Of a DNA stretch of 64,000 bases, positions 40,875 to 50,600 are shown piece by piece; the first letter of the stretch is position 1; each line of letters begins with the position of its first letter. This DNA is from Lachnospira sp. UBA3212. GTDB taxonomy: Bacteria; Bacillota; Clostridia; Lachnospirales; Lachnospiraceae. The stretch is from contig DEWK01000012.1 of NCBI GenBank assembly GCA_002363615.1, forward strand, positions 10,788 through 74,787. Direction: 5' to 3'. The position numbers and the translations under genes were made by a program. The notes under the pieces were generated by a model. That model was not told the DNA's origin. It did no database searches and was given only the letters and a program-made list of their open reading frames with translations.

Positions 40875-43106
40875 ATGGTGGAAGTAACCGGCTATGTGGA
40901 GCATATTACCTTCCGGAATGAAGAGAATGGATATACGGTTTTTTCTGTAGCGGAAGGAAAGAAACTTCACATGTGCGTAGGCATGATTCAGACAATTGAA
41001 GAAGGGGAATATGTAACGGTCTCTGGTGAAGAGACCGTTCACAATATCTATGGAAAGCAAATCAAGGTGAGTCACTATGAGATTAAGGTACCGGAAGATA
41101 AGGAATCTATTTTGCGTTATTTGGGTTCCGGTGCGATTAAGGGCCTTGGTATGCGAACCGCCGAGCGAATCGTCAAGTTATTTGGAGAGGATACCTTGCG
41201 AATCATTGATGAAGAGCCGGAACGTCTGGAAGAGGTCAGGGGCATTTCCTTAAAAAAAGCCATGGATATTTCTGCTCAAATGGAAGAAAAGAAGGAACTT
41301 CGTGAGTCTATGCTTTATTTGCAGAAGTTTCAGATTTCCAATGCCCTTGCGGTAAAAATCTATAACGAATACGGCCATAAAATGTATGAGATTTTAGAGA
41401 AGAATCCGTATCGTTTGGCCGAGGATATTGATGGGGTAGGATTTCGGATTGCAGATGATATTGCAAAACAACTGGGGGTAGGAGAAGATTCAGAATATCG
41501 ACTTCGTGCGGGAATCCTTTATGGCCTTCAGTGTGCGGGCATGAATGGACACGTGTATTATCCTATGGAAAAGTTAACCAAGGAAACCCTTCGCCTTTTA
41601 AGACTTCCGGACCGGGACCTTAGGGAATGTTATCAGGATTTGGCCTTGGAAAAGAAGATTGTGATAAAAAATTGGGAAGGGGAGGATTTGGTTTATCTTT
41701 CGAATTTCTATTATGCGGAACTTGATGTGGCAAATCGCTTGATCCAGCTAAACTTTAAGCAAGACATTGACGAGCAGGCGGTCACCCGGACGGTAAAAGA
41801 CCTGGAAGAGGAAAATAAGATTGCTCTCGATGACTTGCAAAGACAAGCGGTGTTTGAAGCGGCAAAGTCCGGAATTCTTGTGATCACAGGTGGACCGGGA
41901 ACCGGAAAAACCACTACAATTCATACGCTTTTGCGTTTCTTTGAGATGCAAAATATGGAGATTCTTTTGGCGGCACCAACGGGACGTGCGGCCAAGCGTA
42001 TGAGTGAGGCTACCGGTTATGAAGCCTCTACCATTCACAGGCTTTTGGAATATTCCGGAGGACCGGAGGAGGATTCGGATACCACAAGGGATATAGGAGC
42101 GTTTGAAAGGAACAATGAAAATCCTTTGGAAACCGATGTGGTCATTATCGATGAGATGTCTATGGTGGATATCTTTTTGATGCGGTCCCTTCTTCATGCT
42201 ATCACCTTTGGTACCCGCTTGATTTTAGTGGGGGATGTGGACCAGCTCCCATCGGTCAGCCCGGGAAATGTTTTGAAGGATATTATAGGAAGCAATCAGT
42301 TTTCTGTGGTTGCCTTAAATAAAATTTTCCGACAGGCTGGGGAATCTGAGATTGTTACAAATGCTCATTTGATTAATAAGGGTGAGCCGGTGGTGATTAC
42401 GAATAAGAAGGATTTTCTTTTTGTGAGACGAGACGATCCGGTCCGGGTGGCCAATGTGATTGCTCTTTTGGTGAAGGATAAACTGCCGGACTATGTGGAT
42501 GCTGACTGGAGAGAAATTCAGGTCTTATCTGTTACCAAGATTGGTCCTTTGGGAACCCAGAATCTAAATAAGACCCTTCAGGAGGAATTAAATCCTCCTG
42601 AACCGGGAAAAAATGAAAAAGAGCATGGAGACTTTGTGTTTCGAGAGGGAGACAAGGTGATGCAGATTAAAAATAACTATCAGGCGGTTTGGGAAAAGAA
42701 AAGCCGCGGTCGGGTATATGAGGAAGGACTTGGAGTCTTTAACGGTGACATGGGTAGGATCACGAAAATCAACACACTGATGGAGATGCTAGAAGTGGAG
42801 TTTGATGATGACCGCCATGTGATTTATTCCTTTAAGGATTTGGATGAGTTGGAACTTGCCTATGCCGTGACGGTTCACAAGTCTCAGGGAAGTGAGTACC
42901 CGGCCGTTGTTATGCCGATGCTTTCCGGACCACCAATGCTGATGAACCGCAACGTGCTTTACACCGCGGTAACAAGAGCAAAGAAATGTGTTGTGATGGT
43001 GGGGCATCAGGAAACCATCCAAACCATGATTAATAATGCAGGGGAACACAGGCGTTACTCCGGCCTTTTGCGCCAGATTCAAGGGGCGGCAGAGGTGGAG
43101 GAATAG
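40875..43106 (+). CDS. recD2: RecD2 DNA helicase
   Basis: A 743-residue SF1B 5'-3' helicase of the RecD2/YrrC class, found in bacteria without RecBC and involved in mismatch repair or fork stability. It has the RecD2-specific N-terminus: OB-like region (VTGYVEHITFRNEENGYTVF), helix-hairpin-helix repeats (GSGAIKGLGMRTAERIVKLFG, EEVRGISLKKAMDIS, IDGVGFRIADDIAKQL). The helicase core has Walker A TGGPGTGKTTTIH (~336-348), AAPTGRAAKRMSE, VVIIDEMSMVD, LVGDVDQLPSVSPGN, and the C-terminal YAVTVHKSQGSEYP and YTAVTRAKK. Second gene of mreB-recD2-comF. Confidence 0.95.
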   Translation: MVEVTGYVEHITFRNEENGYTVFSVAEGKKLHMCVGMIQTIEEGEYVTVSGEETVHNIYGKQIKVSHYEIKVPEDKESILRYLGSGAIKGLGMRTAERIVKLFGEDTLRIIDEEPERLEEVRGISLKKAMDISAQMEEKKELRESMLYLQKFQISNALAVKIYNEYGHKMYEILEKNPYRLAEDIDGVGFRIADDIAKQLGVGEDSEYRLRAGILYGLQCAGMNGHVYYPMEKLTKETLRLLRLPDRDLRECYQDLALEKKIVIKNWEGEDLVYLSNFYYAELDVANRLIQLNFKQDIDEQAVTRTVKDLEEENKIALDDLQRQAVFEAAKSGILVITGGPGTGKTTTIHTLLRFFEMQNMEILLAAPTGRAAKRMSEATGYEASTIHRLLEYSGGPEEDSDTTRDIGAFERNNENPLETDVVIIDEMSMVDIFLMRSLLHAITFGTRLILVGDVDQLPSVSPGNVLKDIIGSNQFSVVALNKIFRQAGESEIVTNAHLINKGEPVVITNKKDFLFVRRDDPVRVANVIALLVKDKLPDYVDADWREIQVLSVTKIGPLGTQNLNKTLQEELNPPEPGKNEKEHGDFVFREGDKVMQIKNNYQAVWEKKSRGRVYEEGLGVFNGDMGRITKINTLMEMLEVEFDDDRHVIYSFKDLDELELAYAVTVHKSQGSEYPAVVMPMLSGPPMLMNRNVLYTAVTRAKKCVVMVGHQETIQTMINNAGEHRRYSGLLRQIQGAAEVEE

Positions 43107-43110
43107 GGAT

Positions 43111-43836
43111 ATGAGGAATATGAGAATAAGATGTTTATTAGAAGGGGTAAACCATCTCCTGCTTCCGGCAACTTGTCCTGCCTGTGGGAAGGTTTTGGCG
43201 TTTGGACAAAAGATTTGTCCGGACTGTAAAAAGCAAATGACTTATGTAAAAGAACCTTTTTGCATGAAGTGCGGGAAAGAGTTAAAGGACATGGAGGCAG
43301 AGTACTGTTACGACTGCAGCCACAAGACCCATCTTTTTACCAGGGGCTTGGCTCTTTACATCTATAATCAAACGGTTAGCCGGGCAATCTTTGACCTAAA
43401 GTACAAGAATCGCCGTGAAAATGGCATTTTCTTTGGGGAAGAACTGGCTCTTCGTTATAGTTCTTTGATTCGGGAGTGGGAGATTGATTTGGTTCTTCCT
43501 GTTCCTATATATAATAAGAAGAAAGTGAAAAGAGGCTACAACCAAGCTGCCATAGTAGGGAAGCGATTTGCAACTCTTGTTGGTGTCTCTTATTCGGAAA
43601 AAATTTTGTATCGACAAAAATGCACCAAGCCCTTAAAAACCATGAATGATCGGGAGCGGGCCAAACACCTCTTAGGCGCATTTGCAGTAAAGGAAGAGGG
43701 GAAGGGCCGCAGGGTTCTTTTGGTGGATGATATCTATACCACCGGTGCAACTATGGATGCCTGTAGCCGAGTCTTGCTAAAAGCCGGTTTTTCTCAGGTT
43801 TATTTTTTGACGGTGGCCGTAGGAAATGGAGTTTAA
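43111..43836 (+). CDS. comF: ComF-family phosphoribosyltransferase-like protein
   Basis: A 241-residue protein related to the competence factor ComFC. N-terminal zinc ribbon with CPAC, CPDC, CMKC and CYDC (residues ~20-70), then a PRTase-like fold with LPVPIYNKKKVKRGYNQA and the PRPP loop VLLVDDIYTTGAT (~200-212). I start at the ATG at 43111, four bases after the recD2 stop and behind GGAGGA; the longer frame overlapping recD2 is not needed. No comFA is adjacent. The role in DNA uptake is inferred from homologues. Confidence 0.9.
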   Translation: MRNMRIRCLLEGVNHLLLPATCPACGKVLAFGQKICPDCKKQMTYVKEPFCMKCGKELKDMEAEYCYDCSHKTHLFTRGLALYIYNQTVSRAIFDLKYKNRRENGIFFGEELALRYSSLIREWEIDLVLPVPIYNKKKVKRGYNQAAIVGKRFATLVGVSYSEKILYRQKCTKPLKTMNDRERAKHLLGAFAVKEEGKGRRVLLVDDIYTTGATMDACSRVLLKAGFSQVYFLTVAVGNGV

Positions 43837-43844
43837 AAAATTAG

Positions 43845-43874
43845 TTGACGAATAAGAAGTATCTATGATATATT
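43845..43874 (+). promoter_or_regulatory. Promoter and leader hairpin of the rpmG-secE-nusG unit
   Basis: TTGACG (43845-43850), 18 bases, TATATT (43869-43874). The ~100-base leader then contains a T-run (43895-43903) and an 8-bp hairpin GCCCAAAT/ATTTGGGC (43906-43913, 43927-43934) before the rpmG ribosome site. Confidence 0.7.
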
Positions 43875-43980
43875 AGTGTGGCGTTGGAAGAAGTCTTTTT
43901 TTTATGCCCAAATTTAGGAATTTCGCATTTGGGCTAAGAATCGACTAGCAAAAATATGTAAGAAAGTGGAGGTGGACGTT

Positions 43981-44130
43981 GTGCGCACAAAGATCACATT
44001 GGCATGTACGGCTTGTCAGCAGAGAAATTATAATCTGACAAAGGACAAGAAGACTCATCCGGACAGAATGGAAACCAAGAAGTATTGCAAGTTCTGTAAA
44101 TCACACACTTTGCACAAAGAGACAAAGTAA
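43981..44130 (+). CDS. rpmG: 50S ribosomal protein L33
   Basis: A 49-residue ribosomal protein read from a GTG at 43981 behind GTGGAGG. It is the zinc-binding (C+) type: ACTAC and CKFC supply four cysteines. Sequence MRTKITLACTACQQRNY matches the family. It opens the unit rpmG-secE-nusG, the usual clostridial arrangement, though the tRNA-Trp often found beside secE in relatives is absent from this spot. Confidence 0.95.
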   Translation: MRTKITLACTACQQRNYNLTKDKKTHPDRMETKKYCKFCKSHTLHKETK

Positions 44131-44146
44131 TTGATGGAGGCATAGT

Positions 44147-44497
44147 ATGAGCGAAGCAGAGAACAAAAACGAAGAGATTCTTGATGAGTCTCTTAGTGAG
44201 ACCACTACTGAAGAAGTAGCAGAAGTTCAGGCTGAAGCAGAAACAGTTAAATCTGAAATAGAAGAGAAGGCCTCAAAGGCTGACAAGGTTTCAGGTAAGA
44301 CTAAGAAGTCTTCAAAAAAGAAGAAGGGTGGATTCTTTAAGGGACTCAAGAGTGAGTACAATAAGATTATCTGGCCGGATAGAACTACTGTGGCTAAGAG
44401 AACAGCAGTTGTAATCGTTGTTACCACCATCATCAGTGTCATCATCAAATTATTGGATACCTTAATCCAGTATGGTTTTTCTTTTATCGTAAAGTAA
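44147..44497 (+). CDS. secE: Preprotein translocase subunit SecE with extended acidic N-terminus
   Basis: The essential small subunit of SecYEG. The conserved part is at the C-terminus: GFFKGLKSEYNKIIWPDRTT, then one membrane span VVIVVTTIISVIIKLLDTLI. The first ~55 of 116 residues are an acidic, then Lys/Ser-rich tail (NEEILDESLSETTTEE; KSSKKKKGG), not found in the ~60-residue SecE of many Firmicutes. Genes rpmG and nusG lie 16 and 20 bases away. Confidence 0.95.
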   Translation: MSEAENKNEEILDESLSETTTEEVAEVQAEAETVKSEIEEKASKADKVSGKTKKSSKKKKGGFFKGLKSEYNKIIWPDRTTVAKRTAVVIVVTTIISVIIKLLDTLIQYGFSFIVK

Positions 44498-44517
44498 GCA
44501 AGGAGTAAAAAGAAGTT

Positions 44518-45057
44518 ATGTCAGAAGCAAAATGGTATGTAGCTCACACCTACTCAGGTTATGAGAACAAGGTAAAGACCGACATTGAAAAGACAGTTGA
44601 AAATCGTCATCTTGAAGATCAGATTTTTGATGTAGTCATCCCAATGGAGACGGTTGTTGAAGCAAAAGACGGACTTCGCAAGGAGACCTTAAGAAAGATC
44701 TTCCCAAGTTACGTCCTTGTTCATATGATCATGAACGATGATACATGGTATGTAATTCGTAATACCAGAGGCGTTACAGGTTTCGTAGGACCTGGATCTA
44801 AGCCGGTTCCTCTTACAGAAGAAGAATTAGCAAAGTGGGGTCTTGAAGGCAACGAAGTTGCCGATAAGCCTGCCAATGTTATTATTGACTTTGCTGAAGG
44901 TGATGCAGTTACAGTTATTTCTGGTGTTTGGGCCGGAACCGTCGGTGTTATTAATAAGATCGATGAGAATAAGCAGACAGCTACAATGAATGTCGACATG
45001 TTCGGCAGGGAAACCCCTGTTGAGTTAGGTTTCACAGAAATCAAAAAAATGAATTAA
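44518..45057 (+). CDS. nusG: Transcription elongation/termination factor NusG
   Basis: A 179-residue factor binding the RNA polymerase clamp. The NGN domain starts KWYVAHTYSGYENKVKTDIE and includes FPSYVLVHMIMNDDTWYVIR and TRGVTGFVGPGSKPVPL; the C-terminal KOW domain reads EGDAVTVISGVWAGTVGVINKI. The protein has a normal size without insertion. It lies 20 bases after secE and 48 before rplK. Confidence 0.97.
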   Translation: MSEAKWYVAHTYSGYENKVKTDIEKTVENRHLEDQIFDVVIPMETVVEAKDGLRKETLRKIFPSYVLVHMIMNDDTWYVIRNTRGVTGFVGPGSKPVPLTEEELAKWGLEGNEVADKPANVIIDFAEGDAVTVISGVWAGTVGVINKIDENKQTATMNVDMFGRETPVELGFTEIKKMN

Positions 45058-45105
45058 TAAGTGGGAGAAGAGATTCTTTCGATAATACCACAAGGAGGTG
45101 CCATT

Positions 45106-45534
45106 ATGGCAAAAAAAGAAGTAGAAGGATACATTAAGTTACAGATTGAGGCTGGAAAGGCTACTCCAGCTCCACCAGTTGGTCCTGCACTTGGACAGCA
45201 TGGTGTTAATATCGTTCAGTTTACCAAGGAGTTTAACGCACGTACAGCTGATCAGCCAGGTATGATTATTCCAGTAGTAATCACTGTTTACTCTGACAGA
45301 AGCTTTACATTTGTTACCAAGACTCCTCCAGCAGCAGTTCTTTTAAAGAAGGCTTGCAACATCAAATCTGGTTCTGGCGTTCCTAATAAGACCAAGGTTG
45401 CTACAATCAGCAAGGCTGATCTTCAGAAGATTGCAGAGACAAAGATGCCTGACTTAAACGCAGCTAGCGTGGAAGCCGCTATGAGCATGATTGCTGGTAC
45501 AGCAAGATCCATGGGTATCACTGTAGAAGAGTAA
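45106..45534 (+). CDS. rplK: 50S ribosomal protein L11
   Basis: A 142-residue protein of the GTPase-associated centre. I begin at the ATG at 45106, directly behind AAGGAGG; the 15 residues open upstream are leader. Typical pieces are GYIKLQIEAGKATPAPPVGP, ALGQHGVNIVQFTKEFNART (rRNA-binding side) and GTARSMGITVEE at the end. Cotranscribed with rplA, 85 bases downstream. Confidence 0.97.
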   Translation: MAKKEVEGYIKLQIEAGKATPAPPVGPALGQHGVNIVQFTKEFNARTADQPGMIIPVVITVYSDRSFTFVTKTPPAAVLLKKACNIKSGSGVPNKTKVATISKADLQKIAETKMPDLNAASVEAAMSMIAGTARSMGITVEE

Positions 45535-45619
45535 TCTTCCAAAAGAGAAGTAACAAGACTGTAGAAATTTAGAATAAGGTGGGAGGTTTATCCGTTTGTA
45601 CCACTAGGAGGTTAATTAT

Positions 45620-46312
45620 ATGAAACGAGGAAAAAGATATTTAGAGGCTGCTAAGGCAGTAAATCGTGGAACTTTATATGATAGCGCTGATGCTATTAAG
45701 ATCGTTAAGGAGAGCGCAAAGGCTAAATTTGACGAGACTGTAGAACTTCATGTTAGAACCGGTTGTGATGGACGTCACGCTGAGCAGCAGATTCGTGGTG
45801 CTGTAGTTCTTCCTCATGGAACAGGTAAGTCTGTGAAGGTTTTAGTATTCGCTAAGAATGCTAAGGCTGATGAGGCTTTGGCAGCAGGTGCTGATTATGT
45901 TGGTGGCGAGGAATTAATTCCTAAGATTCAGAACGAAGGTTGGTTAGATTTTGATGTAGTTGTAGCTACTCCTGATATGATGGGTGTAGTTGGTCGTCTT
46001 GGACGTGTACTCGGACCTAAGGGCTTAATGCCAAACCCTAAGGCTGGTACTGTAACAATGGACGTAACCAAGGCTGTTAACGACATCAAGGCCGGTAAGA
46101 TTGAGTATAGATTAGACAAGGCAAATATTATCCATGTGCCAGTTGGTAAGGCTTCTTTCACAGAGGAGCAGTTAGCGGACAACTTCCAGACGCTTATCGA
46201 TGCAATCATTAAGGCTAAGCCACAGAGCCTTAAGGGAACCTATTTAAAGAGTATCACACTTACATCTACTATGGGTCCTGGTGTAAAGCTTAACACAGCT
46301 AAGTTCTTATAA
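45620..46312 (+). CDS. rplA: 50S ribosomal protein L1
   Basis: A 230-residue protein of the L1 stalk. Conserved pieces are KRGKRYLEAAKAVNRGTLYD, GRLGRVLGPKGLMPNPKAGT and YLKSITLTSTMGPGVKLN. The ATG follows TAGGAGG by seven bases. The E. coli homologue represses its own operon through the mRNA; no obvious copy of that site is seen before rplK. A separate promoter follows for rplJL. Confidence 0.97.
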   Translation: MKRGKRYLEAAKAVNRGTLYDSADAIKIVKESAKAKFDETVELHVRTGCDGRHAEQQIRGAVVLPHGTGKSVKVLVFAKNAKADEALAAGADYVGGEELIPKIQNEGWLDFDVVVATPDMMGVVGRLGRVLGPKGLMPNPKAGTVTMDVTKAVNDIKAGKIEYRLDKANIIHVPVGKASFTEEQLADNFQTLIDAIIKAKPQSLKGTYLKSITLTSTMGPGVKLNTAKFL

Positions 46313-46355
46313 AATTTCATTTGCAAATTATATTTGAACAAATACCAAATAATGA

Positions 46356-46384
46356 TTGACATCATAGAAGGAGTGTGTTAGAAT
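46356..46384 (+). promoter_or_regulatory. Promoter of rplJL
   Basis: TTGACA (46356-46361), 17 bases, TAGAAT (46379-46384), directly before the L10 leader. Confidence 0.82.
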
Positions 46385-46390
46385 TCACAC

Positions 46391-46512
46391 TGTTGAAAAA
46401 ACTGAAGATCCAAAGACAGCAGGTGCGAAAGCTTAATTTCCTGCCGAGGAAACTTATTTTGAATCATCTAGATTTTTATCCTCTCTGTCTTTGGGCAGAG
46501 AGGTTTTTTAAT
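46391..46512 (+). promoter_or_regulatory. Ribosomal protein L10 leader with attenuator
   Basis: Matches the L10 leader by content: CCAAAGACAG (46410-46419), AGCAGGTGCGAAAGC and TTTCCTGCCGAGGAAAC forming the kink-turn side, and CTGTCTTTGG (46485-46494), the exact complement of the first element. The alternative is a terminator, CCTCTCTG (46480-46487) / CAGAGAGG (46496-46503) followed by six T. The two structures share bases and exclude each other. By the known mechanism, L10-L12 binding would favour termination. Confidence 0.88.
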
Positions 46513-46529
46513 GATTAAAGGAGGAAAAC

Positions 46530-47024
46530 ATGGCTAAGGTAGAGATCAAGAAACCTATTGTTGAAGAAATCTCTGGCTTACTTGACGGTGCTGCAACAGC
46601 TGTAGTAGTTGATTATCGTGGACTTACAGTAGAGCAGGACACAAGACTTCGTAAGGAGTTAAGAGAAGCTGGCGTATCTTACAAGGTTTACAAGAACACA
46701 ATGATCAACTTCGCAATTCAGGGAACTGAGTTCGAGTCTCTTGCACCATCGCTTGAAGGACCTACAGCTCTTGCTGTATGTAAGGATGATGCAACAGCTC
46801 CAGCAAGAATTATTGCTAAGTTCGCTAAGGAAGCAGAAGCATTAGAGATCAAGAGCGGTATTGTAGAAGGTACCTTCTATGACGCAGCAGGAATGGCTCG
46901 GATCGCAGCTATCCCATCAAGACAGGAATTACTTTCAAAGTTACTTGGAAGTCTCCAGTCACCTATGGCAAACTTCGCTCGCGTTATCAATCAGGTCGCA
47001 GAGAAGAAGTCAGCAGAAGCTTAA
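46530..47024 (+). CDS. rplJ: 50S ribosomal protein L10
   Basis: A 164-residue stalk base protein that carries L7/L12 dimers. Recognised by KPIVEEISGLLDGAATAVVVDY, RGLTVEQDTRLRKELREAGV and YKVYKNTMINFAIQGTEF; the C-terminal helix for L12 binding is in QSPMANFARVINQVAEKK. The ATG follows AAAGGAGG. Expression is expected to be set by the leader described just upstream. Confidence 0.97.
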   Translation: MAKVEIKKPIVEEISGLLDGAATAVVVDYRGLTVEQDTRLRKELREAGVSYKVYKNTMINFAIQGTEFESLAPSLEGPTALAVCKDDATAPARIIAKFAKEAEALEIKSGIVEGTFYDAAGMARIAAIPSRQELLSKLLGSLQSPMANFARVINQVAEKKSAEA

Positions 47025-47103
47025 TCGCATCTGCAATCAAAGAATTGCTTAACAATATAAGCAGTAAGTATTTATTTTATTAATTTTAATGGAGGAATTA
47101 ATC

Positions 47104-47469
47104 ATGACAGTTCAGGAAATTATTGAAGAGATCAAGAACTTAAGCGTTTTAGAGTTAAACGATTTAGTAAAGGCAGCTGAGGAAGAGTTCGGCGTATCTG
47201 CAGCAGCAGGTGTTGTAGTTGCAGCAGCAGGTGCTGGCGCTGCCGCAGCTGAGGAGAAGACAGAGTTCGACGTTGAGTTAACAGACGTTGGTGCTAACAA
47301 GGTTAAGGTTATCAAGGTTGTTAAGGATGCAACCGGTCTTGGACTTAAGGAAGCTAAGGAAATCGTAGATGGCGCTCCTAAGGTTATCAAGGAAGGTGTT
47401 TCTAAGGCTGAGGCTGACGAGTTAGTTGAGAAGTTAAAGGAAGTTGGAGCTACTGCTACATTAAAGTAA
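47104..47469 (+). CDS. rplL: 50S ribosomal protein L7/L12
   Basis: A 121-residue flexible stalk protein. The ATG at 47104 follows TGGAGGAA; an earlier in-frame ATG at 47089 overlaps that site. N-terminal dimer helices (VQEIIEEIKNLSVLELNDLV), an Ala-rich hinge (AAAGVVVAAAGAGAAAAEEK) and the factor-binding domain (KVIKVVKDATGLGLKEAKEI) are all present. Followed by a terminator and then a new rpoB promoter. Confidence 0.97.
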   Translation: MTVQEIIEEIKNLSVLELNDLVKAAEEEFGVSAAAGVVVAAAGAGAAAAEEKTEFDVELTDVGANKVKVIKVVKDATGLGLKEAKEIVDGAPKVIKEGVSKAEADELVEKLKEVGATATLK

Positions 47470-47483
47470 TTCCATCTTTATGT

Positions 47484-47516
47484 AAAAGGTCACTACTTAG
47501 GTAGTGGCCTTTTTGT
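47484..47516 (+). terminator. Terminator after rplL
   Basis: A 13-pair stem, arms 47484-47496 and 47501-47513, with T-rich tail. It may be partly read through into rpoBC, as in other bacteria. Confidence 0.82.
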
Positions 47517-47575
47517 TTTGAATGTTGGAGTAAAAAAGCAGAAGTTAGGAACCTAAAACTTCTTATAAAAAAGGT

Positions 47576-47604
47576 TTGACACAAGTAATGATTTGTGATA
47601 CTAT
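47576..47604 (+). promoter_or_regulatory. Promoter of rpoBC
   Basis: TTGACA (47576-47581), 17 bases, TACTAT (47599-47604), about 48 bases before rpoB. Confidence 0.8.
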
Positions 47605-47652
47605 GGAAAATGCACTATTGTGGAATAATTATGAACAGGGGTGAATTAATCA

Positions 47653-50600
47653 ATGGATAAGAACAGATTACATCTTGTGAAATCAGGAGACACCGTCAGA
47701 GTCAGTTTCCAGAAACAGAAGGAAGTTCTTGAGATGCCTAATCTCATTGAAGTGCAGAAAGACTCTTACAATTGGTTTCTAACTGATGGATTGAAAGAAG
47801 TTTTTAAAGACATTTCTCCGATTGAAGATTACAACAACCATCTGAGCTTGGAATTCGTAGACTTTAAGCTCCACGAAGACGAGGCAAAGTATACGATCCA
47901 GGAATGTAAAGAAAGAGATGCCACATATGCGGCTCCATTGAAGGCTAAGGTTAGACTTCACAATAAGGAGACCGGTGAAATCAGTGAGCATGAGATCTTC
48001 ATGGGAGATTTACCTATGATGACAGCTACTGGTACATTCGTAATTAACGGGGCAGAGCGAGTAATCGTAAGCCAGTTAGTACGTTCACCTGGCATTTACT
48101 ATGATATTACACATGATAAACTTGGCAAAAAATTATATTCATCAACTGTTATTCCAAACCGTGGAGCCTGGCTTGAATATGAGACAGATTCCAACGATAT
48201 TTTCTATGCCAGAGTAGACCGTACCCGTAAGGTTCCTGTAACCGTATTGATACGTGCACTTGGTGTAGGATCAAATCAGGAGATTCTCGATATGTTTGGT
48301 GAGGAGCCAAAACTTTTGGCTACCTTTGAGAAGGATACTTCTACAAACTATGAAGAGGGTCTCTTAGAGTTATACAAGAAAATCCGTCCGGGTGAGCCAC
48401 TTTCTGTAGATAGCGCATCAAGCTTGATTACCGGAATGCTCTTTGATCCTAGAAGATATGATCTTGCTAAGGTAGGACGTTATAAGTTTAATAAGAAGCT
48501 TGCTTTACGTAACCGTGCGGTAGGATTTGCTCTTGCGGAAGATGTAGTAGATACTACCACAGGAGAAATCCTTGCTGAGGCAGGAACCGTAATTACAGAA
48601 GAATTAGCAAAGAAGATTCAGGATGCTGCAATCTTTAGTATCACAGTACAGACAGAAGAGAGAAATACTAAGATTCTTTCAAATCTTTCTGTAGATATGA
48701 GTCAGTATGTAGACTTTGATCCAAAGGAAATTGGAATCAAAGAAGATGTATACTATCCTGTGCTTCAGCAGATTCTTGAAGAGAATGAAACAGAGGAAGA
48801 GATCAAGACAGCATGTGCAGAGCAGTTCCATGAACTTGTACCTAAGCACATTACTAAGGAAGATATCTTAGCCTCTATTAACTATAATATGCATTTAGAG
48901 TGGGGTGTAGGAAACAAGGATGATATCGATCACCTTGGAAATCGTCGTATTCGTGCAGTAGGAGAGTTGTTACAGAACCAGTATCGTATTGGTATGTCAA
49001 GACTTGAGAGAGTGGTTCGTGAAAGAATGACTACTCAGGATGTAGATTCCGTTTCGGCTCAGTCATTAATTAATATCAAGCCAGTAACTGCGTCAGTGAA
49101 GGAATTCTTTGGTTCTTCACAGCTTTCACAGTTTATGGATCAGAATAACCCACTTGGTGAGTTGACTCATAAGAGAAGACTTTCAGCCCTTGGACCTGGT
49201 GGTCTTTCAAGAGATCGTGCAGGATTCGAGGTACGAGATGTACACTATACCCACTATGGTAGAATGTGTCCGATCGAGACACCTGAAGGACCTAACATCG
49301 GATTGATCAACTCATTGGCTTGTTATGCAAGAATCAACGAGTATGGCTTCGTAGAAGCTCCATATCGTAAGATTGATAAGACTACAGATCCGGAAAATCC
49401 ACGTGTAACAGATGAGGTAGTATACCTTACTGCAGATGTAGAGGATAAGTATATTGTTGCTCAGGCTAACGAAAAGTTAGATGAAGAGGGACATTTTGTA
49501 CATAAGAACGTATCGGGACGTTTCCGTGAGGAGACCTCTCAGTTCCCTAAGAAGAAGGTAGACCTGATGGACGTATCGCCTAAGATGGTATTTTCAGTAG
49601 CGACCGCCATGATTCCATTCCTGGAAAATGATGACCCTACTCGTGCCCTCATGGGTTCCAACATGCAGCGTCAGGCAGTACCTCTTATGATCACAGAGTC
49701 ACCTGTTGTTGATACAGGTCTTGCGAATAAGGTAGCTGTTGACTCAGGTGTTGCAGTAGTAGCAAAGCAGGATGGTGAAGTACTTCGTTCTACTTCTAAT
49801 CAGATTACCTTACGCTATGAGGATGGCACAAAGGAAGATTACGATTTAATTAAGTATGAGCGTTCAAACCAGAGTAACTGCTATAACCAAAAGCCAATCG
49901 TATTTAAGGGCGACAAGGTTAAGAAGGGACAAGTAATCGCTGATGGAGCATCTACCAGCAATGGTGAGTTAGCACTTGGTAAGAACCCATTAATCGGATT
50001 CATGACCTGGGAAGGTTACAACTACGAGGATGCGGTATTACTTAGTGAGCGTCTTGTTCGTGATGATGTTTATACATCTATTCATATTGAAGAATACGAG
50101 AGTGAATCTCGTGATACAAAGCTTGGACCAGAAGAAATTACAAGAGATGTACCTGGTGTAGGTGATGATGCCTTGAAGGATCTTGATGAGAGAGGAATCA
50201 TCCGAATCGGTGCAGAGGTCCGTGCAGGAGACATCTTAGTAGGTAAGGTAACTCCTAAGGGAGAGACAGAACTTACTGCAGAAGAGAGACTTCTTCGTGC
50301 TATTTTCGGAGAAAAGGCAAGAGAAGTTCGTGATACTTCGTTGAAGGTTCCACATGGAGCTTATGGTATCGTTGTAGACGCTAAGGTATTTAGCCGTGCC
50401 AACGGTGATGAGCTTCCACCTGGAGTAAATGAGTCCGTTCGTATTTATATTGCCCAGAAGAGAAAGATCTCTGTTGGTGATAAGATGGCTGGTCGTCATG
50501 GTAACAAGGGTGTCGTTTCCAGAGTGCTTCCTGTAGAAGATATGCCATATCTTCCAAATGGTCGTCCTTTGGATATCGTATTAAACCCACTGGGCGTACC

